Source of the DNA: Avena insularis
Taxonomy: Eukaryota; Streptophyta; Magnoliopsida; Poales; Poaceae
DNA length: 64,000 nt
Direction of reading: 5' to 3'
Assembly (NCBI GenBank): GCA_023614405.1
Contig: CM042684.1
Span: forward strand, 472,883,650 to 472,947,649
In this document: positions 1 through 11,850 of the stretch, one piece after another
How the letters are laid out: each line of letters begins with the position of its first letter
Position numbering within the stretch: position 1 is the first letter of the stretch
Translations under genes and position numbers: made by a program
Notes under the pieces: model-generated
What the model was told of the DNA's origin: nothing
What the model saw: only the letters and a program-made list of their open reading frames with translations
The model's database searches: none

Positions 1-4
1 AGCG

Positions 5-1584
5 GTGATGATAGAGGCAGAAGAATTTTATGGGTCCCCTTTGTCCGTGGAAGCGGCAGAGTTCCGGATCTCAAAAAACCCTAATCCCACCCAGCCCGCA
101 CCAGTTGCGGAGATAGTGGAGAAACTCGAACCTGAAGAAGACCTAGCGGTCAACATCGAATCTGGAGTGGATCTCCCCGAAGGAGCCGAATCCTAGATCG
201 ACCCACCCGTGGAAGTCAAAATCCAGGAGGAGCATATCAACGACGCTGGTTCCGGCTCTGATGATACCGGAACAGACAGGCCTTTCCTAAGGTACACACT
301 ACGATGTATGATACTGCAAGGCAAAAGTGCAGATGCAATCCTCGAGACCATCAAAAGTTTCGATATGGCTGATCGCGAAAGCCACGGGTACCTCAGGAAG
401 CACGCGTCGCACTTTGTGGGATACGTGGGATCCGGATCCGGCTCTACCGATGCTAGAGAAAACACCGACTCGGTGCTAGAGGCAATCGGAACAAACGCTG
501 ATGTACCCGCATCCTCGGATGAGTCGATGACGTCAGCAGATTTCCGAAAGTTCTCTGTGGAATATGAAGAGGAGTATAACTCCAAATCTGTAGAAGAAGG
601 AGAAGCCATGGATGAAGGATTCGGGGAACACTCTCCAAAAACGCAGGATGACATGGACGTCAGAGATAATCCTGAGGTCCAGATGTCCGAAAGTACCGAT
701 CAGAGCTTGACTCCGGGAAAACGGACCCAAAGCCGTCTTTGCTACCGGCACTGCCAAGAAGGCAAAGAAGAAGAACAAGAAAAACAAGACCCCGGCAAAA
801 GACCCTCTGGCAGAGGAGGTGATTGCCGAGGAATAACGAAGAAGACTCGGATGGAGCACTTATCCCAGACGAGCTGAAAAAAGAAGCATCGGTGGATGGA
901 CACGTGATCACTGAAGGTGCGCGTAAACTCATCGATGCCGCATTAACCACACCTATCCCTACAGCTGTAGAACTTACTGCAGATGAGCTAGATGAAAGGG
1001 CGCAAGCCCTAGAAGCGCGTCGTCAACAACTCCTCGATGAAGCCAAAAACATCGAGGTGGAGAAGAAATGCATGTCGAACAAGGAGTACATGTCTCGTCT
1101 ACATCAGAAGACACGGAAGCATCACATAGATGACAACCAATTCCCACGTGTCTGTGTCGTCCATTTTGGAGATGAGATGGGGAAGCCACGGAAAGATAGC
1201 AACGGAGATTGGGTATACCCAACACCAGTACAAAATACCGTGGCAGCCCAAGAAATTCTATCGGCTAATCCAGGACCAGAGGAGATCCGTTTGGGTATCA
1301 AGCTACTCAACAAGGGACTGGAGCAGCAAAAGGTCGCCCTGTCCGGAAGTCAAAAACTGGTCTCAGATTCTGACCAATGTCGCATAGATCCGGCATGGGC
1401 TGTCGTAAGATCCCATTACGTTTCGGCGCAGTATCATGACCCCGAACACAGGGAAGACAACTATTCAAGAACCGGATCTTCAGGACAGCATCACAAAACT
1501 TCACGTGGTGGAACAGCGCCCAGCGGCCAAGAAAGACGCCATCGCTGCCCTGAATCCGACGAACCCTCCCCGACGAGAATCTAA
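5..1584 (+). pseudogene. Tat element: region upstream of the gag core
   Basis: An acidic, low-complexity reading frame runs from 5 to 877 with an in-frame TAG at 194-196. It is followed in another frame by 823-1584, with a charged helical stretch around 970-1080 (a run of Glu, Arg and Gln that could form a coiled coil). No catalytic motif is seen. The position, directly ahead of the gag core of the same element, says this is the N-terminal part of its gag polyprotein. The true start may lie before the window. The frame change near 825-880 and the stop indicate decay. It could also be a separate small ORF, which some Tat elements have. Confidence 0.6.
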
Positions 1585-2626
1585 GGATCGAAGGGGAGAA
1601 GATAAAGAGAAACGTCGGGAGGAGGATCGTCAGAGAATGCCACCTCCTAGACATGAGAACCGTCCGGCTGAGCCTCACCATGGTGGGAACGACAGACGAA
1701 GAAACGACGGAAACCATGCCGGTACAAGCCGGCAGGGGGCTCGTCGTAGTCAAGCTGCTCCACCCTCTCCACCATACAGTCATCACAACGGCTCCCATGG
1801 AGGGCAAGGAGGACGACATGGTGGAGGAGGTGGTGGCAAAAGCCGAAGTCTGGCTCCACGGCACCGCAGCCACAGCCGGCATTCGGGACGATCTCTATCC
1901 CCGAACGACGCAAGGCACGGGATCAACTCCAACATAGAGGCTCGGTGCTATGAAAACAATGACGTGTACGTGGGCCCAAAGTGCTTCGGTCCATGCATCA
2001 GAGCTACAAAATTCCCGAAAGGATTTGCTATCTCAAGACATATCCAAGCCTACGACGGCATTGCTCGGCCAGACACCTGGTTACAGGATTTCTTCCAAGC
2101 TTGTTGCATCGCCAAAGGCGAAAACAGCCTGGTCGCAACCCGATATCGCCCACTTATGTTGCGGAAGACGGCACGATCATGGCTCAATGAACTTCCGGCA
2201 AACACCATCCATAACTGGTATCATTTACAAAGCGCGTTCTTTCGGAATTTCGAAGGCACATATTGGATGCCCTGTACGGTTGGAGACCTATAGCGTTGCA
2301 CCCAGAAAGCCGGAGAAACTTGCCGGGATTACCTCGGACGATGGATCGACACCAAGAACTCCTGCGAAGGAGTAAATGATCAAACTGCGATTGAAGCTTT
2401 CATCGCAGGTCTCCCTATTGGTTTACTACGCCATCGCTTGAAGTGTGACAAGGTTACCGATTTGGGAGAGATGATAGAAACAGCGAGCAAGTATGTAGAC
2501 GCTAACGACGATGCAGAAGGACTACTCAATGCCCTAGCTGTGCCTCGGTCGGCAAAACAACCAAAGCAACAAGCTCAGAAGCGCAAAAACACCTCGGAAG
2601 AAAAACCCACGCGGAAACAACGGTAG
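1436..2626 (+). pseudogene. Tat element gag core (retrotransposon gag domain)
   Basis: Gag forms the particle that packages element RNA. Residues 1-150 of this frame are Arg/Pro/Gly/His-rich and look disordered. From about nt 1980 comes the folded gag region, with the recognisable segments PDTWLQDFFQA and TARSWLNELP. After an in-frame TAG at 2291-2293 the same domain resumes with CRDYLGRW and the helix around FIAGLPIGLLRHRL, ending at 2626. The stop therefore splits one domain and is a mutation, because the homologous text continues without a gap. A basic Lys/Arg-rich tail follows. The zinc knuckle is in the next frame, so at least one frameshift separates them. Confidence 0.8.
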
Positions 2627-2639
2627 TCACTCATTTCCA

Positions 2640-3641
2640 GATTACGGAGGACGAGGAGTACGTGGCGGAGGCCGCGGGCATGGCCGTGGGACATCAAGGG
2701 TCCAAGGTAGAGGAGAACAACAACCAGGCAAAACCTACTCTTGGGCTGACATTGCCAATAACCCATGTGTGCATCACCTAGACGCCAATGGGGGCTCGTC
2801 CCACACCAACGCTGAATGTCGTTTCAATGACGACATCAAAAGAGATGACACCGCGGGCTACAAAGCTAAGCGGAAGAAGGGAAAGGAAAATCCCAAAAAA
2901 GACAAGGAGACCAAGGAAAATTCCTACATGGAGGAAGCTGATGCTTCAAATCCCAAGTCGGAAGGGAAGAAGACTTTTCCCACCAAGAAGGACACTTATG
3001 TCACCTTCCTCAGATCTCAACCAGCAAAGGTCAAGAAAGCAGTTCTACACGAGCTCAATGCAACAGTTCCGGCTGTCCCCCAGTATTTGGACTGGTCGGA
3101 AGTGGCAATCACGTTTGACCGCGATGATCATCCGCCTAAGTTACATAGGCGAGGAAAATACGCCTTAATCGTCAACCCACTTATCGACGGTTATGGTTTC
3201 TCCAAGACCCTCACTGACGGTGGTAGCAGCATCAATATTCTCTATGTCTAAATGCTATGCCGGATGAAGATCTCGGAGACCCAGCTAAACCATAGCTCTG
3301 TGATTTTTCACGGAGTTGTCCCAGGAAGATAAGCTAATTCCCTAGGAGAGATCACTTTGGATGTTACCTTTGGAACTCCAAAGAATTATCGGACGGAGGC
3401 ACTTTCCTTCGAAGTGGTCCCGTTCAAGAGCGCATACCATGCTATATTCGGACGTCCGGCTTACTGGGCTTTTATGGCTCGTCCGTGTTACACTTACAAT
3501 ATGATGAAAATTCCAGGTCCCAACGGCGTGATCACCATCAAGGGAGACCCGAAGAAAGCGCGAGAGTGCGAGGATGGAAATGCCGCCTTTGCTGAAGCCG
3601 TCTTTGCGCCCAGGAGTACCGGGAGATCAAGAAGAGCATAG
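2640..3641 (+). pseudogene. Tat element gag zinc finger and aspartic protease
   Basis: The frame opens with a Gly/Arg-rich tract and then a Cys/His cluster (CVHH..., then HTNAEC) at about nt 2766-2817, in the place of the gag zinc knuckle. A Lys-rich linker follows. The aspartic protease, which cuts the polyprotein, has its active-site turn DGGSSIN at about nt 3216-3236 and the later segment YHAIFGRPAYW at about 3436-3468. In-frame stops occur at 3249-3251 and again near 3330, and the domain continues in the same frame from 3357. The active-site residues are therefore present but the chain is interrupted twice. Confidence 0.75.
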
Positions 3642-4650
3642 ATCCGTCGAGATGCCCATAGCGAAGAAGGAGGTTACCAAGCCAAATCCGGAGTTCAAGG
3701 CATCAGAAGAGACGAAGAAAGCACCGTTGAAGGATGATGACCCCTCCAAGGTGACCCAGATAGGCGTAGGCCTAGATAGCGCATAGGAAAGCACGCTCGT
3801 CAAGTTCCTCCAAGCAAATCAAGATATCTTCGCATGGCAGCCATCTGACATGACCGGAGTACCTAGGGAACTTGTCGAGCACTCTCTAAATGTAAACCCG
3901 AATGTTAAACCCGTCAAATAGTCCTTACGACGGTTTGGCGACGAAAGGCGTAAGGCAATAGCTAAGGAACTAGCACGGCTCGAGTTAGACGGATTCATAG
4001 AAGAGGTCATCCACACTAAGTGGTCGGCCAATCCTGTAATGGTCCCTAAAAAGGACACCACTGATTTAAGGATGTGTGTTGATTATACTGCCTTGAACAA
4101 GGCTTGTCCAAAAGATCCGTTCGCTCTGCCTAGAATTGATCAAGTTATCGATTCTACGGCAGGCTCGGAACTCTTCTGTTTTCTCGACGCATATTCCTGT
4201 TATCACCAAATCTGGATGAAGGAATCTGACAAAGTCAAAACTTCATTCATAACCCCCTTCGGAACCTTCTGTTTTGTTACGATGCCCTTTGGGCTGAAGA
4301 ACGCAGGAGCTACGATGCAGCGTTGCCTCCACGACCAACTCGGACGCAATGTACATGCATACGTGGATGATATCGCGGTGATGTCCAAAAAGAAGGAAAC
4401 ACTCATTTCCAACTTGGAGGAAACGTTCGCCAATCTACGAAAATACAAAATCATGCTTAACTCGAAGAAATGTTTCTTTAGAATACCAGCCGGAAAATTG
4501 TTAGGTTTCATCGTGTCTCAAAGAGGCATAGAGGTGAACCGCGACAAAATCAAGGCTATACTCAACATTTCAGCCAACTCTTTGAAGGGACGTACAAAGA
4601 TTAACTGGTTGCATTGCTGCGGTCAGTCGATTTGTAAGCCGGCTTGGTGA
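3574..4650 (+). pseudogene. Tat element reverse transcriptase
   Basis: This copies element RNA into DNA. The frame starts in the protease-RT linker, has TAG stops at 3781-3783 and 3918-3920, and carries a nearly full palm and fingers region: VDYTALN near 4060, the first catalytic Asp in FLDAYSCYHQIW near 4180, MPFGLKNAGATMQ near 4285, and the catalytic YVDD box at 4360-4371. The thumb region LLGFIVSQRGIE lies near 4500. After about 4590 the translation loses homology, because a one-base indel moves the connection domain into another frame. All the central catalytic residues are intact. Only the stops and frameshift disable it. Confidence 0.9.
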
Positions 4651-5160
4651 AAGAGCTGCACCATTATACAAACTCCTAAAGAAGACCAAAGATTTTGTCT
4701 GGACTGACGAAGCTGAAGCTGCACTACAAGACCTAAAGAAAGTACTCTCATCTGCTCCTATCCTCGCAGCGCCGGAACCTAACCGATGTTGCTTTATATT
4801 GCTGCGACAAATAAGGTCATTAGTATCGTCATGGTGGTGGAGATACCAGAGGAAAATCAGGAACACTTGGTGCAGCGTCTGACTTACTTTGTCAGCGAGG
4901 TCTTGACAGAATCAAAACAGCGATATCCGCACTATCAAAAGTTGGCTTATGGTGTTTTTATAGCATCTCATAAGTTACGACACTATTTTAAGGAGCACCC
5001 AATTACCATGGTGAGCAAAGCTCCCATGAGAGACATAATCAACAACAGTGACACCACAGGACGTGTCGCCAAATGGGGCATAGAGCTCTCAGCTTTCGAT
5101 ATTGAGTATAAACCTCGGACAACAATCAATCCCAGATCCTTGCCGACTTTGTCGCTGATT
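4646..5160 (+). pseudogene. Tat element RNase H domain linked to RT
   Basis: The region after RT reads as the connection domain (DFVWTDEAEAALQDLK near 4690-4740) and then shifts frame near 4780. There LLYIAATNKVISIVMV and the segment around SKQRYPHYQKLAYGVF (4910-4960) match the usual gypsy RNase H. It continues with HYFKEHPI and IELSAFDIEYKPR near 5080-5110. Its job is to degrade the RNA strand during reverse transcription. At least two frameshifts break it. In this lineage the domain is often degenerate because a second RNase H follows. Confidence 0.75.
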
Positions 5161-5207
5161 GGACAGAGACGAAGGAGAACATGGTCCTCCCTGAGTCGGA
5201 ATACTAG

Positions 5208-6098
5208 ACCCTCTTTTTCGATGGGTCTAAGGCTCGAGGGGGCTCGAGGGCTGGCGTGGTGCTCAAATCACCCCAAGGAGATAAACTATTATACGTGTTG
5301 CAGATCCACTTCACAGCGACAGACAATATTGTTGAGTATGAAGCACTGCTGCATGGAATCCGGATTGCCAAGGATATTGGCATCCAATGTTTGATGTGTT
5401 ACGGAGATTCGGATCTTGTTGCTCAGCAAGTCTCGGATATTTGTAATGCAAATAAGCACATGGCAGCATATAAAGCCATCGTGGATGATCTATCTAAATC
5501 GTTCGAAGGGTTTGAAGTTCAACACATCCCTCGAGCAGAAAATGAGGAAGCAGATGCACTATCTCGAATAGGCTCTGCGCGGAAAGAGGTCCCGGATGGC
5601 GCATTTTTAGAGCACCTCAAGGTTCCCTCGATAAAGGGAGTAGATGAGGAGTATCCGACCAAATACGACTCACCTTTAATAGCAGTTCTCGCTGTAATTC
5701 CCAGGTGGACTCAACCCTACCTCGATTATTTGGTAGATGGCAAATTACCCGAGGACGAGGTGCTGAGCTGGCAGATTATCCGACGAGCAAAAGCCTATAC
5801 TATTGTTAAGGGTGAGCTCCATAAATGGAGTGTTTCTGGGGTTTTTCAGTGCCGTGTATCTCCGGAAGAAGGAGTGGAAATCTTAAGGGAAATCCACGAA
5901 GGCGAGTGCGGTCACCACGCTGCAGCCAGATCTTTAGTGGCAAAAGCTTTTCGGCATGGATTTTTCTGGCTTATAGCTCAGGCAGATGCCGAACGGTTAG
6001 TCAAGACATGCAAAGGATGCCAAAAGTACGCCAAGCAAGCTCATGTTCCGGCTGATCAGTTGCGAACGATACCTATAACATGGACTTTTGCGGTCTAG
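5208..6098 (+). pseudogene. Tat element second RNase H and integrase N-terminal zinc domain
   Basis: A single long frame begins right after a TAG (5205-5207) with FFDGSKARGG, the first Asp motif of a plant-type RNase H. It continues with the Glu in EYEALLHGI (near 5337), the Asp in CYGDSDLVAQQ (near 5405) and ENEEADALSRI (near 5540). This extra RNase H marks Tat elements. From about 5890 comes the HHCC zinc domain of integrase: HEGECGHHAA, then CKGCQKYA near 6010. The frame ends at a TAG (6096-6098) directly before the integrase core, where a Trp codon would be expected. Both flanking stops look like point mutations inside continuous homology. Confidence 0.85.
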
Positions 6099-6992
6099 GG
6101 GCTTGACATGGTAGGACCCTTTAAACGAGCTCCAAGTGGATTTACCCACCTCTTAGTGATGGTGGATAAATTCACTAAGTGGATCGAGGCTAAACCTGTC
6201 ACTAGTTGTGATGGAGCAACAGCCAAAAGATTTGTCGAGGATGTTATAATCTGGTATGGTTATCCACATAGCATTATCACGGACAACAGGAGTAACTTTT
6301 CTATGGGAGAACTGGCTGAATTCTGTGATGAGCAAAATATCCGGCTTGACATTGCGTCAGTCGCACATCCACAGGCTAACGGACAAGTCGAAAGAGCAAA
6401 TGGTTTAATTCTACAAGGCCTGAAACCAAGACTCGAAGCACCACTACGACGTGCTGCGGGGGCTTGGGCAGAGGAATTACCTTCTGTAATTTGGAGTTTA
6501 CGAACAACTCCGAACAGGTCAACAGGATACACACCTTTCTTCTTGGTCTATGGCGCAGAAGCAGTTCTTCCTAGTGATTTAATTCATACTTCTCCTAGAG
6601 TGGCCGCGTATATCGAAGAGGATGCCGAGATTTCTCGACAAAATGATCTCGACTTAGTCTAAGAAGTTCGCGTTGTTGCTGAAATGAGATCTATAGCCTA
6701 TCAGCAGAAGTTACGCAAGTATCATAGCCAGAGAGTCCGAAATAGATCTTTCAATAAAGGTGATTTGGTTCTCTGGCTTGTGCAACAAAGAAAGCACAAA
6801 CTTCCCCAGTATGGGAAGGGCCCTTTTTAGTTAGTCGATTATTGCACAATGGATCGTACTACTTAACTGACATGAGGCCAGTCAAAGAAAGACCTGCTAC
6901 TAAGAAGAGAAAGAGAGCTGGAGGCAGTACAAATCCGGATGAGTTAGACAGACCATGGAATATTTCTGAGCTACGTCCCTTTTATTCTTAGT
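6099..6992 (+). pseudogene. Tat element integrase core and C-terminal region
   Basis: Integrase joins element DNA to the host. The DDE triad can be read: Asp in GLDMVGPF (about 6104), Asp in IITDNRSNF (about 6275) and Glu in ANGQVERANG (about 6378-6405). The canonical second motif is TDNGxQF, so Asn-Arg-Ser here is a change next to the catalytic Asp. After a TAA at 6660-6662 the same frame continues as the C-terminal DNA-binding part (NKGDLVLWL near 6757), with another stop near 6830, ending around 6992. No chromodomain is apparent, in line with Tat rather than a chromovirus. Confidence 0.85.
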
Positions 6993-7035
6993 TTATCCTT
7001 CTTTGTAATCATACATATGTACATGTTCTGTGAGA

Positions 7036-7041
7036 AATAAA
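7036..7041 (+). terminator. Candidate poly(A) signal after pol
   Basis: An AATAAA lies about 45 bases after the end of the integrase frame, in AT-rich sequence. It could end a pol transcript before the convergent antisense gene that finishes at 7576. The hexamer is common by chance in AT-rich DNA, so this is only suggestive. Confidence 0.3.
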
Positions 7042-7575
7042 AGTTTTGGTTGCCTCAAGTTTTTTCTGAGAAGTTCTTAGACCACCTTATTTCCGAATGA
7101 TCATGTCATAGTCGAAAACCCCAGAATGCTTAAAAGTACTTTATGCTCATGTTCATTCTGGTCTAGATTTCCGACTCTAAAAACTGCTACCTTCGGGTAT
7201 AACTCTAAAAATTTCTAGTCTTTACTTTGGTTATTTATCTGATTGCCGGATGCGGGCATTTTACGAGTAGTGAATTGTTGGTACTAGAAGCCGGCTTTGT
7301 TTCCAAGTTTAAACTCGTTTAGCAATTGAGCTCCGTTGCTCGGCAAAGTTTCCGGCTGAAGGTTTAGCCGGCTCATGAAAGGGACGAGGCGGAAAGCTAG
7401 ATAAACGATAAGTCGAGACGAAAAATACAAGTGCTTGTGTAAACATTTCAGGCACGCAAAAATTTCAAAAGTCAAAAGTGCTGAATAGATCAAAAGCTTA
7501 GCACTTGCAAAAGATAAATAGTACTTATATTTATAATCGCATCAGTTTTTCTGGAATAATACATGAATTTCTGGT

Positions 7576-10500
7576 CTATGATGCAGGAGGAGATGAAGGA
7601 TCTACTGGCTTGCTGGTCACTCCGCCTTGATATCGTTCCGAGATATCCGCATCCGAGTTGGTGCGTTCATTGTCGAAAACTTCTTCGGCTTCTTCTGCAG
7701 GAGGAGGCGGAGTATCCACGCGGGTGAAGAAGGGGATCTCGTAGCTGGTCAGATCAGCTACGTGGCACCCGTATCCGGCGCAGGAGTGCATGATGGCTTG
7801 AAGGTCCTGCTCCTGGCCGTCTTCGTCTACCTTGCAGTACCCTTTAGTCACTTGCCATATTTCCATGTTTCAATGGTGGCTCATGACCATGGAGAGAGCG
7901 TTCTGCGCAGCAGTCCGCGCGTAGGACATGTTGCAGTCCCGAACAAGTTGTGGCATCTCCTTGGCCCTGTCCCGCACCTCAAAATGCGACATGCTTGGCA
8001 TGTCCGGAATCCAGAGAGACTTGCCAATGTCCTCAAGGGACTGGCGGTAGTCATGAAGAAGATCACCGACTTGGGTAAGCCGGTGGGTGCGGGGCTCGGA
8101 CGAGTAAGAGTCTGTCAACTTCAGAGGACCTATACATCAAAATAAAGTTAAGAAAAAACCGACATTGATAAAAGTCGAAGAAAAGATAACTCAGAGAGGT
8201 GGAACGTACCAAAAATGACATCGTCAATCTTGGTCTTCTCCTCCCGGAGACTCTGGAGTTCAGCCCGGAGCGCCTGGGATATGTCCTTCTCTCTGCCAAG
8301 CTCATTTCTGAGGTCCGAGATTACTTTATCTTGAGCGGCAATCTTGCGATCGCGCTCTTCAGTGGCCATGGAGGAGGATTCCAGGACTTGAGCTATGCTC
8401 GTTTCATGATCCGCCTTGAGCTTATCCAGCTCTTGGCGAAGTCCCTTGTTTTCCACCACCGGGGTTTTGAGGTTCTCGGCCTCTTTAATCATAGCGATGG
8501 ATTGTTTCCCCAACGCTGTAAGACAAAAAGAACAACAGTTTAGAAAAATTTGACATAGAAAAAGCAAAAGACAAGGTTTGAATCTCGAAATGTTTACCTT
8601 CGGCTTCATCCTTGGCTACCTTGAGCTCAGCATTTTTAAGCCAGAGAGCTTTGATTTCTCTCCGCTTATCACAGACATTGGACAATAATTCTTGGTTATA
8701 GGAACATACTTTCTGTAAGTCAGAATACCCAAAGTTAGAAAGCTACTTAAGACTCGGGCTAATATTTTTTGCTAAATATCAGCACGAGCCTTGGGAGATA
8801 CACTAGTTCATTCTTTGGCATCCTAATGAAAGCATAAACTCGGATTCTATATCCTACTTCATGCTTGGGGGCTAGAGGATATGATATAACATAATGTAAA
8901 AACAAGAGTTGGAATTCTGACTTACATACTACTCGTGGGTGAGTTTGTCTAAACCCGCGTTCACTTCAGCTGCCACCTTCTCGGCGAGAGTAAGAGGGAT
9001 CACTGGGGCTGTTGGAAGCTCGCCGGTCCTGATCCTCTCATCGCGAAGGCGGACTTGAGCGAAAAGGTCAGAGAACTTGATGACCTCTGCTTCTTGCGCC
9101 TCCTCTTCGGGGGATAGATGGCTTTTGTCCAGGACTTGCCTGGCTAGCCGCTGGATCTCCTCTGTAGATTTCCGGGTCAGGCCAAACTTGGCAAGACCCG
9201 GATTGTTGAGGAGGTTTTCGGCAAAGACTTCAGCCGAGGGATCATTACCCGAAGAGAGTTCACCCTTATCTTGACCTGACGCACCCACAGTGGCGTCATT
9301 TTGCGACCTAAGGATCGCAGGCTCCGTTTGAGGAGCCGGATCTTCTGCAACATCCGACGAGATAACCAGAGTTGCAGAAGGTTGAGGAGCCAGAGTCGGA
9401 GGAGCTACGGCAGGCGAAGCTATGGTAAGCTTCGTCTGGCGTAAGGGCTTCGAAGAAATCCCTTTCCCCTTGCCCTTGATGATCGATTTTGCTCTGAGAA
9501 GGTAACATAGTTGGAAACGTTACATCTCGGAAAGAAGTTTAAGTAAAGCACAAAGACGGAAAAGTTGTGACGGAAAGGATACCTCTTCACGACAGGCACC
9601 TCCTTTGTGCCAACCGCTACTGTTGGAGCTTTGCGCTTCTTGAGCGCAAGATCCGGAAGTGGAACTACTTCCAGCTCCTGAGAGAACTCCGGAGGGTATC
9701 CTTCGAGCGGAGCAAGTTCCGACTCGGGGATGTCAGCAAGCTGAAAACAAGAAAACATATCAGCATTGCAATATAACTCAAAGATAGAAACACATAAAAG
9801 ATGTGATGATAAAAGCTTACCGGCACCACGGGGTTTTCCGACGTGTGCATGTCCAGAGAAACCTCTGGAATCCGCCTTTCGATCCGCTCCTTGATCAGCC
9901 ACTTGATTTGGCTTATGTAGCCTTGAGTGGTGTAGGCCTTGGGGCTGATGCGAAGGGAGTCAGTTAGAGAAGACGTGACGGAGTGCATCAGTCTATCCCC
10001 GTGGTACTGAAGTGGCTGGATCCGGCATGAGACCCAGCACTAGACCAAGTCGGATCCCTTCAGACCATTGTGCTTAATCAGATATTCGATCCGCCTCTTA
10101 GCGAGGATCAGATCATCTGTGAGAGCCGGAGCAGCCTCGTCCCAGGAAGGCTGGGCCGTGGCGGCTCCGTCAACAAAAACCGGCAAAGCAGTATCTTTGC
10201 CAGGAGCCGTAATATCCCTATGGTAGAAAAAAGTGGCTGGCCATTGTTTGACCGAGTCACTGGCAGAAATTTTGGGATATGCCCGGTCTCTTCTAAGAGA
10301 AAAACTAATGGTGCCGGTGATGTAAGGAACACCGGCAGTGATGGAATTCCTCCGGACATGAACGTAAAACCGGAAGAGAAGCAAACTCGGCCTAATGCCG
10401 AGAAAGCCCTCGCAAAGCGCAGCGTATGCGCTCATTTATAGAAGAGAATTGGGAGGAATATTGTGGAGTTGAACTCCATAGTGATCTATCACCTCGTAGA

Positions 10501-10771
10501 AGAACCCCGATGGAGGAAAAGACAGACCTCGGTCTAGATGAGTGTCGAAGTGGACTCGCTCGCCCTCGTGTGGGTTGGGGACAGTTTTGCCAGAGCCGCT
10601 CCGCCAGTCGCCGGTGACGAGCAGCCCCTCCTTCTCCACATTCTTGAGGCCTGCTTCGTTGAGGGCGCAGGGGATCCAGATTCCCCTATAGCTTTCCTTC
10701 TCCGCTGCAGCTTCCGCCTTCGCCGCCGCTGCCGCTGCCGCTAAGCCAGAGGAAGAAGATGATGAAGCCAT
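7576..10771 (-). pseudogene. Antisense gene of the Tat element (putative gypsy-type transposon protein, Transposase_28-like)
   Basis: A spliced gene lies on the strand opposite to gag-pol, between integrase and the LTR. The first exon starts at ATG 10771 with Ser/Ala runs and continues in one frame to about 9821 across a TAA (just before 10435) and a TAG (10040-10042). It has the conserved-looking segments GIWIPCALNEAG, LHNIPPNSLL and GFLGIRPSLLLFRFYV, typical of the plant family labelled putative gypsy type transposon. A GT..AG intron spans about 9741-9820. Exons follow at about 9583-9740, 8929-9494, 8580-8690, 8200-8520 and 7576-8118. The 8200-8520 exon is a long Glu/Lys/Leu coiled coil. 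A TGA near 7867-7869 precedes the acidic tail ending at 7576. Its role is unknown. Antisense genes at this place are typical of Tat-lineage elements. Confidence 0.7.
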
Positions 10772-11324
10772 TTTTCTCAGGTGAGAAAGTGACCTTAAAG
10801 GGGCGGCGCTGGGAGTTTCTGTGGGGGAAGGATGAGGAGGCTCTGTGCGCGGAGGAGGATTGGGAAGGAAGGAAACGGCAAAGGACTGGTAGAAAGGAGA
10901 AGAAGAAATCTAAACCCCTTATATCCACCTACCTACACCAAGATTCGTGTAAACGCTACAGTGCAACCGCCACGCGTCGTGGAAAGAACTAGGAAGGACC
11001 CGCGCAATGATTGCGTCGCCTCGATCTCCACGCACGCATTGAAACGGTGCCTCGGTTCCGCAGACCACGGACCCACCAACGGTCGTGCTGACGGAACGCT
11101 TGTCAGATGACGTGACTTGACCATGCTTGCGTCAGGTGGCGTTAGAGACCAAGTTCCGGCTTAGTTTAAAAACGAGCTGGAAAATCCAAGTAACCAACTG
11201 AAAGGTCCGACTTGTTTTTTAAGACCCGGATCGTATCTTTTGTTGTGAAGTTTTAGGAACCCTTCAAGATTCTGCAAGCCGAAGATCAAGCTAGACGATG
11301 ATAAATCCGACTTTGGATCTTGGA
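10772..11324. other. Non-coding spacer of the Tat element before the 3' LTR
   Basis: No convincing reading frame is present. This stretch is upstream of the antisense gene start and would hold its promoter. GC-rich purine tracts occur at 10790-10910, then mixed sequence up to the polypurine tract. Confidence 0.5.
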
Positions 11325-11340
11325 GGCCTCCGGGGGCTGC
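11325..11340 (+). promoter_or_regulatory. Polypurine tract of the Tat element
   Basis: A G-rich run (CGGGGGCTGC preceded by GGAGGCCTC) sits immediately before the LTR start TGTTGGGG. This is the expected site where plus-strand DNA synthesis is primed. The tract is interrupted by pyrimidines, as in many Tat elements. Confidence 0.65.
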
Positions 11341-11850
11341 TGTTGGGGATATACTTTCAGGATATCCTCACAGTTCCTCACTGACTAGGGTGGCCCACTT
11401 CGGGTTAGAGCTTTGCTTCACGGGCGGCCCAGTCAGGGAGAAAGACGGAGTCCAATCTGGCTACGGGAACGCCTAGAATACTTACCGACTTAGGCCCATA
11501 ATGTTACTTGTAGTTCAAGATGTGCTCTGTAACCGACTCTTAGTCGTAGCCAGATAGACGTCTCCTGTAAACCCTAGGCCGGATATCTATATAAGCCATC
11601 CTAGGGAAAGCATTTAGGGAACCCAATACTTTAGACCCTCAACTCGCACAGGCGAAACCCTTGTAACCCATATTCCGGCTCTGCCATATTACTGGATTGC
11701 TAGCAGGAGTAGGATCCATCCAAAGCCGGCGGATTTGAACCTGGGTAAACTTGTGTGCTCACTGTCCCGGAACACCGTACGTCTCACAACGCTCTCTTCC
11801 GCACGCCTCTAGGACCCCCTCATGGCGTACTTGTCATCAATCCGATGACA
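11341..11850 (+). repeat. 3' LTR of the Tat element (510 bp)
   Basis: It begins TGTTGGGGATAT right after the polypurine tract and ends GATGACA at the exact base where satellite monomers begin, giving TG...CA termini. A TATATAAG box lies inside. The 5' partner LTR is outside the window, so the length rests on these two boundaries. The five bases after the end are GTGTG, which would be the target-site duplication if the left side also ends in GTGTG. Confidence 0.85.
11588..11595 (+). promoter_or_regulatory. TATA box in the Tat 3' LTR
   Basis: TATATAAG lies in the middle of the LTR, where the U3/R boundary is expected. In a 3' LTR this promoter would fire rightward, out of the element and into the satellite array that starts about 255 bases downstream. 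Confidence 0.6.

Larger units (their letters stand above)
1..11850 (+). mobile_element. Ty3/gypsy LTR retrotransposon, Tat lineage, 5' part outside the window
   Basis: The domain order read along the + strand is gag, aspartic protease, reverse transcriptase, RNase H, a second RNase H, integrase, a long non-coding stretch with a large antisense gene, polypurine tract and 3' LTR. A second RNase H plus a long spacer with an antisense gene between integrase and the 3' LTR is known for the Tat/Retand/RIRE2 group of grass gypsy elements. Frames shift repeatedly and stops interrupt gag and pol, so this copy is not autonomous. The LTR ends exactly where the 48-bp satellite begins, which suggests insertion into the array. 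The matching left LTR and left array flank would lie before position 1. Lineage is inferred from architecture, not from a database match. Confidence 0.9.

Noticed and set aside
7627..8145. 172-codon plus-strand ORF
   Set aside because: It is the mirror of the antisense coiled-coil and tail exons of the Tat element.
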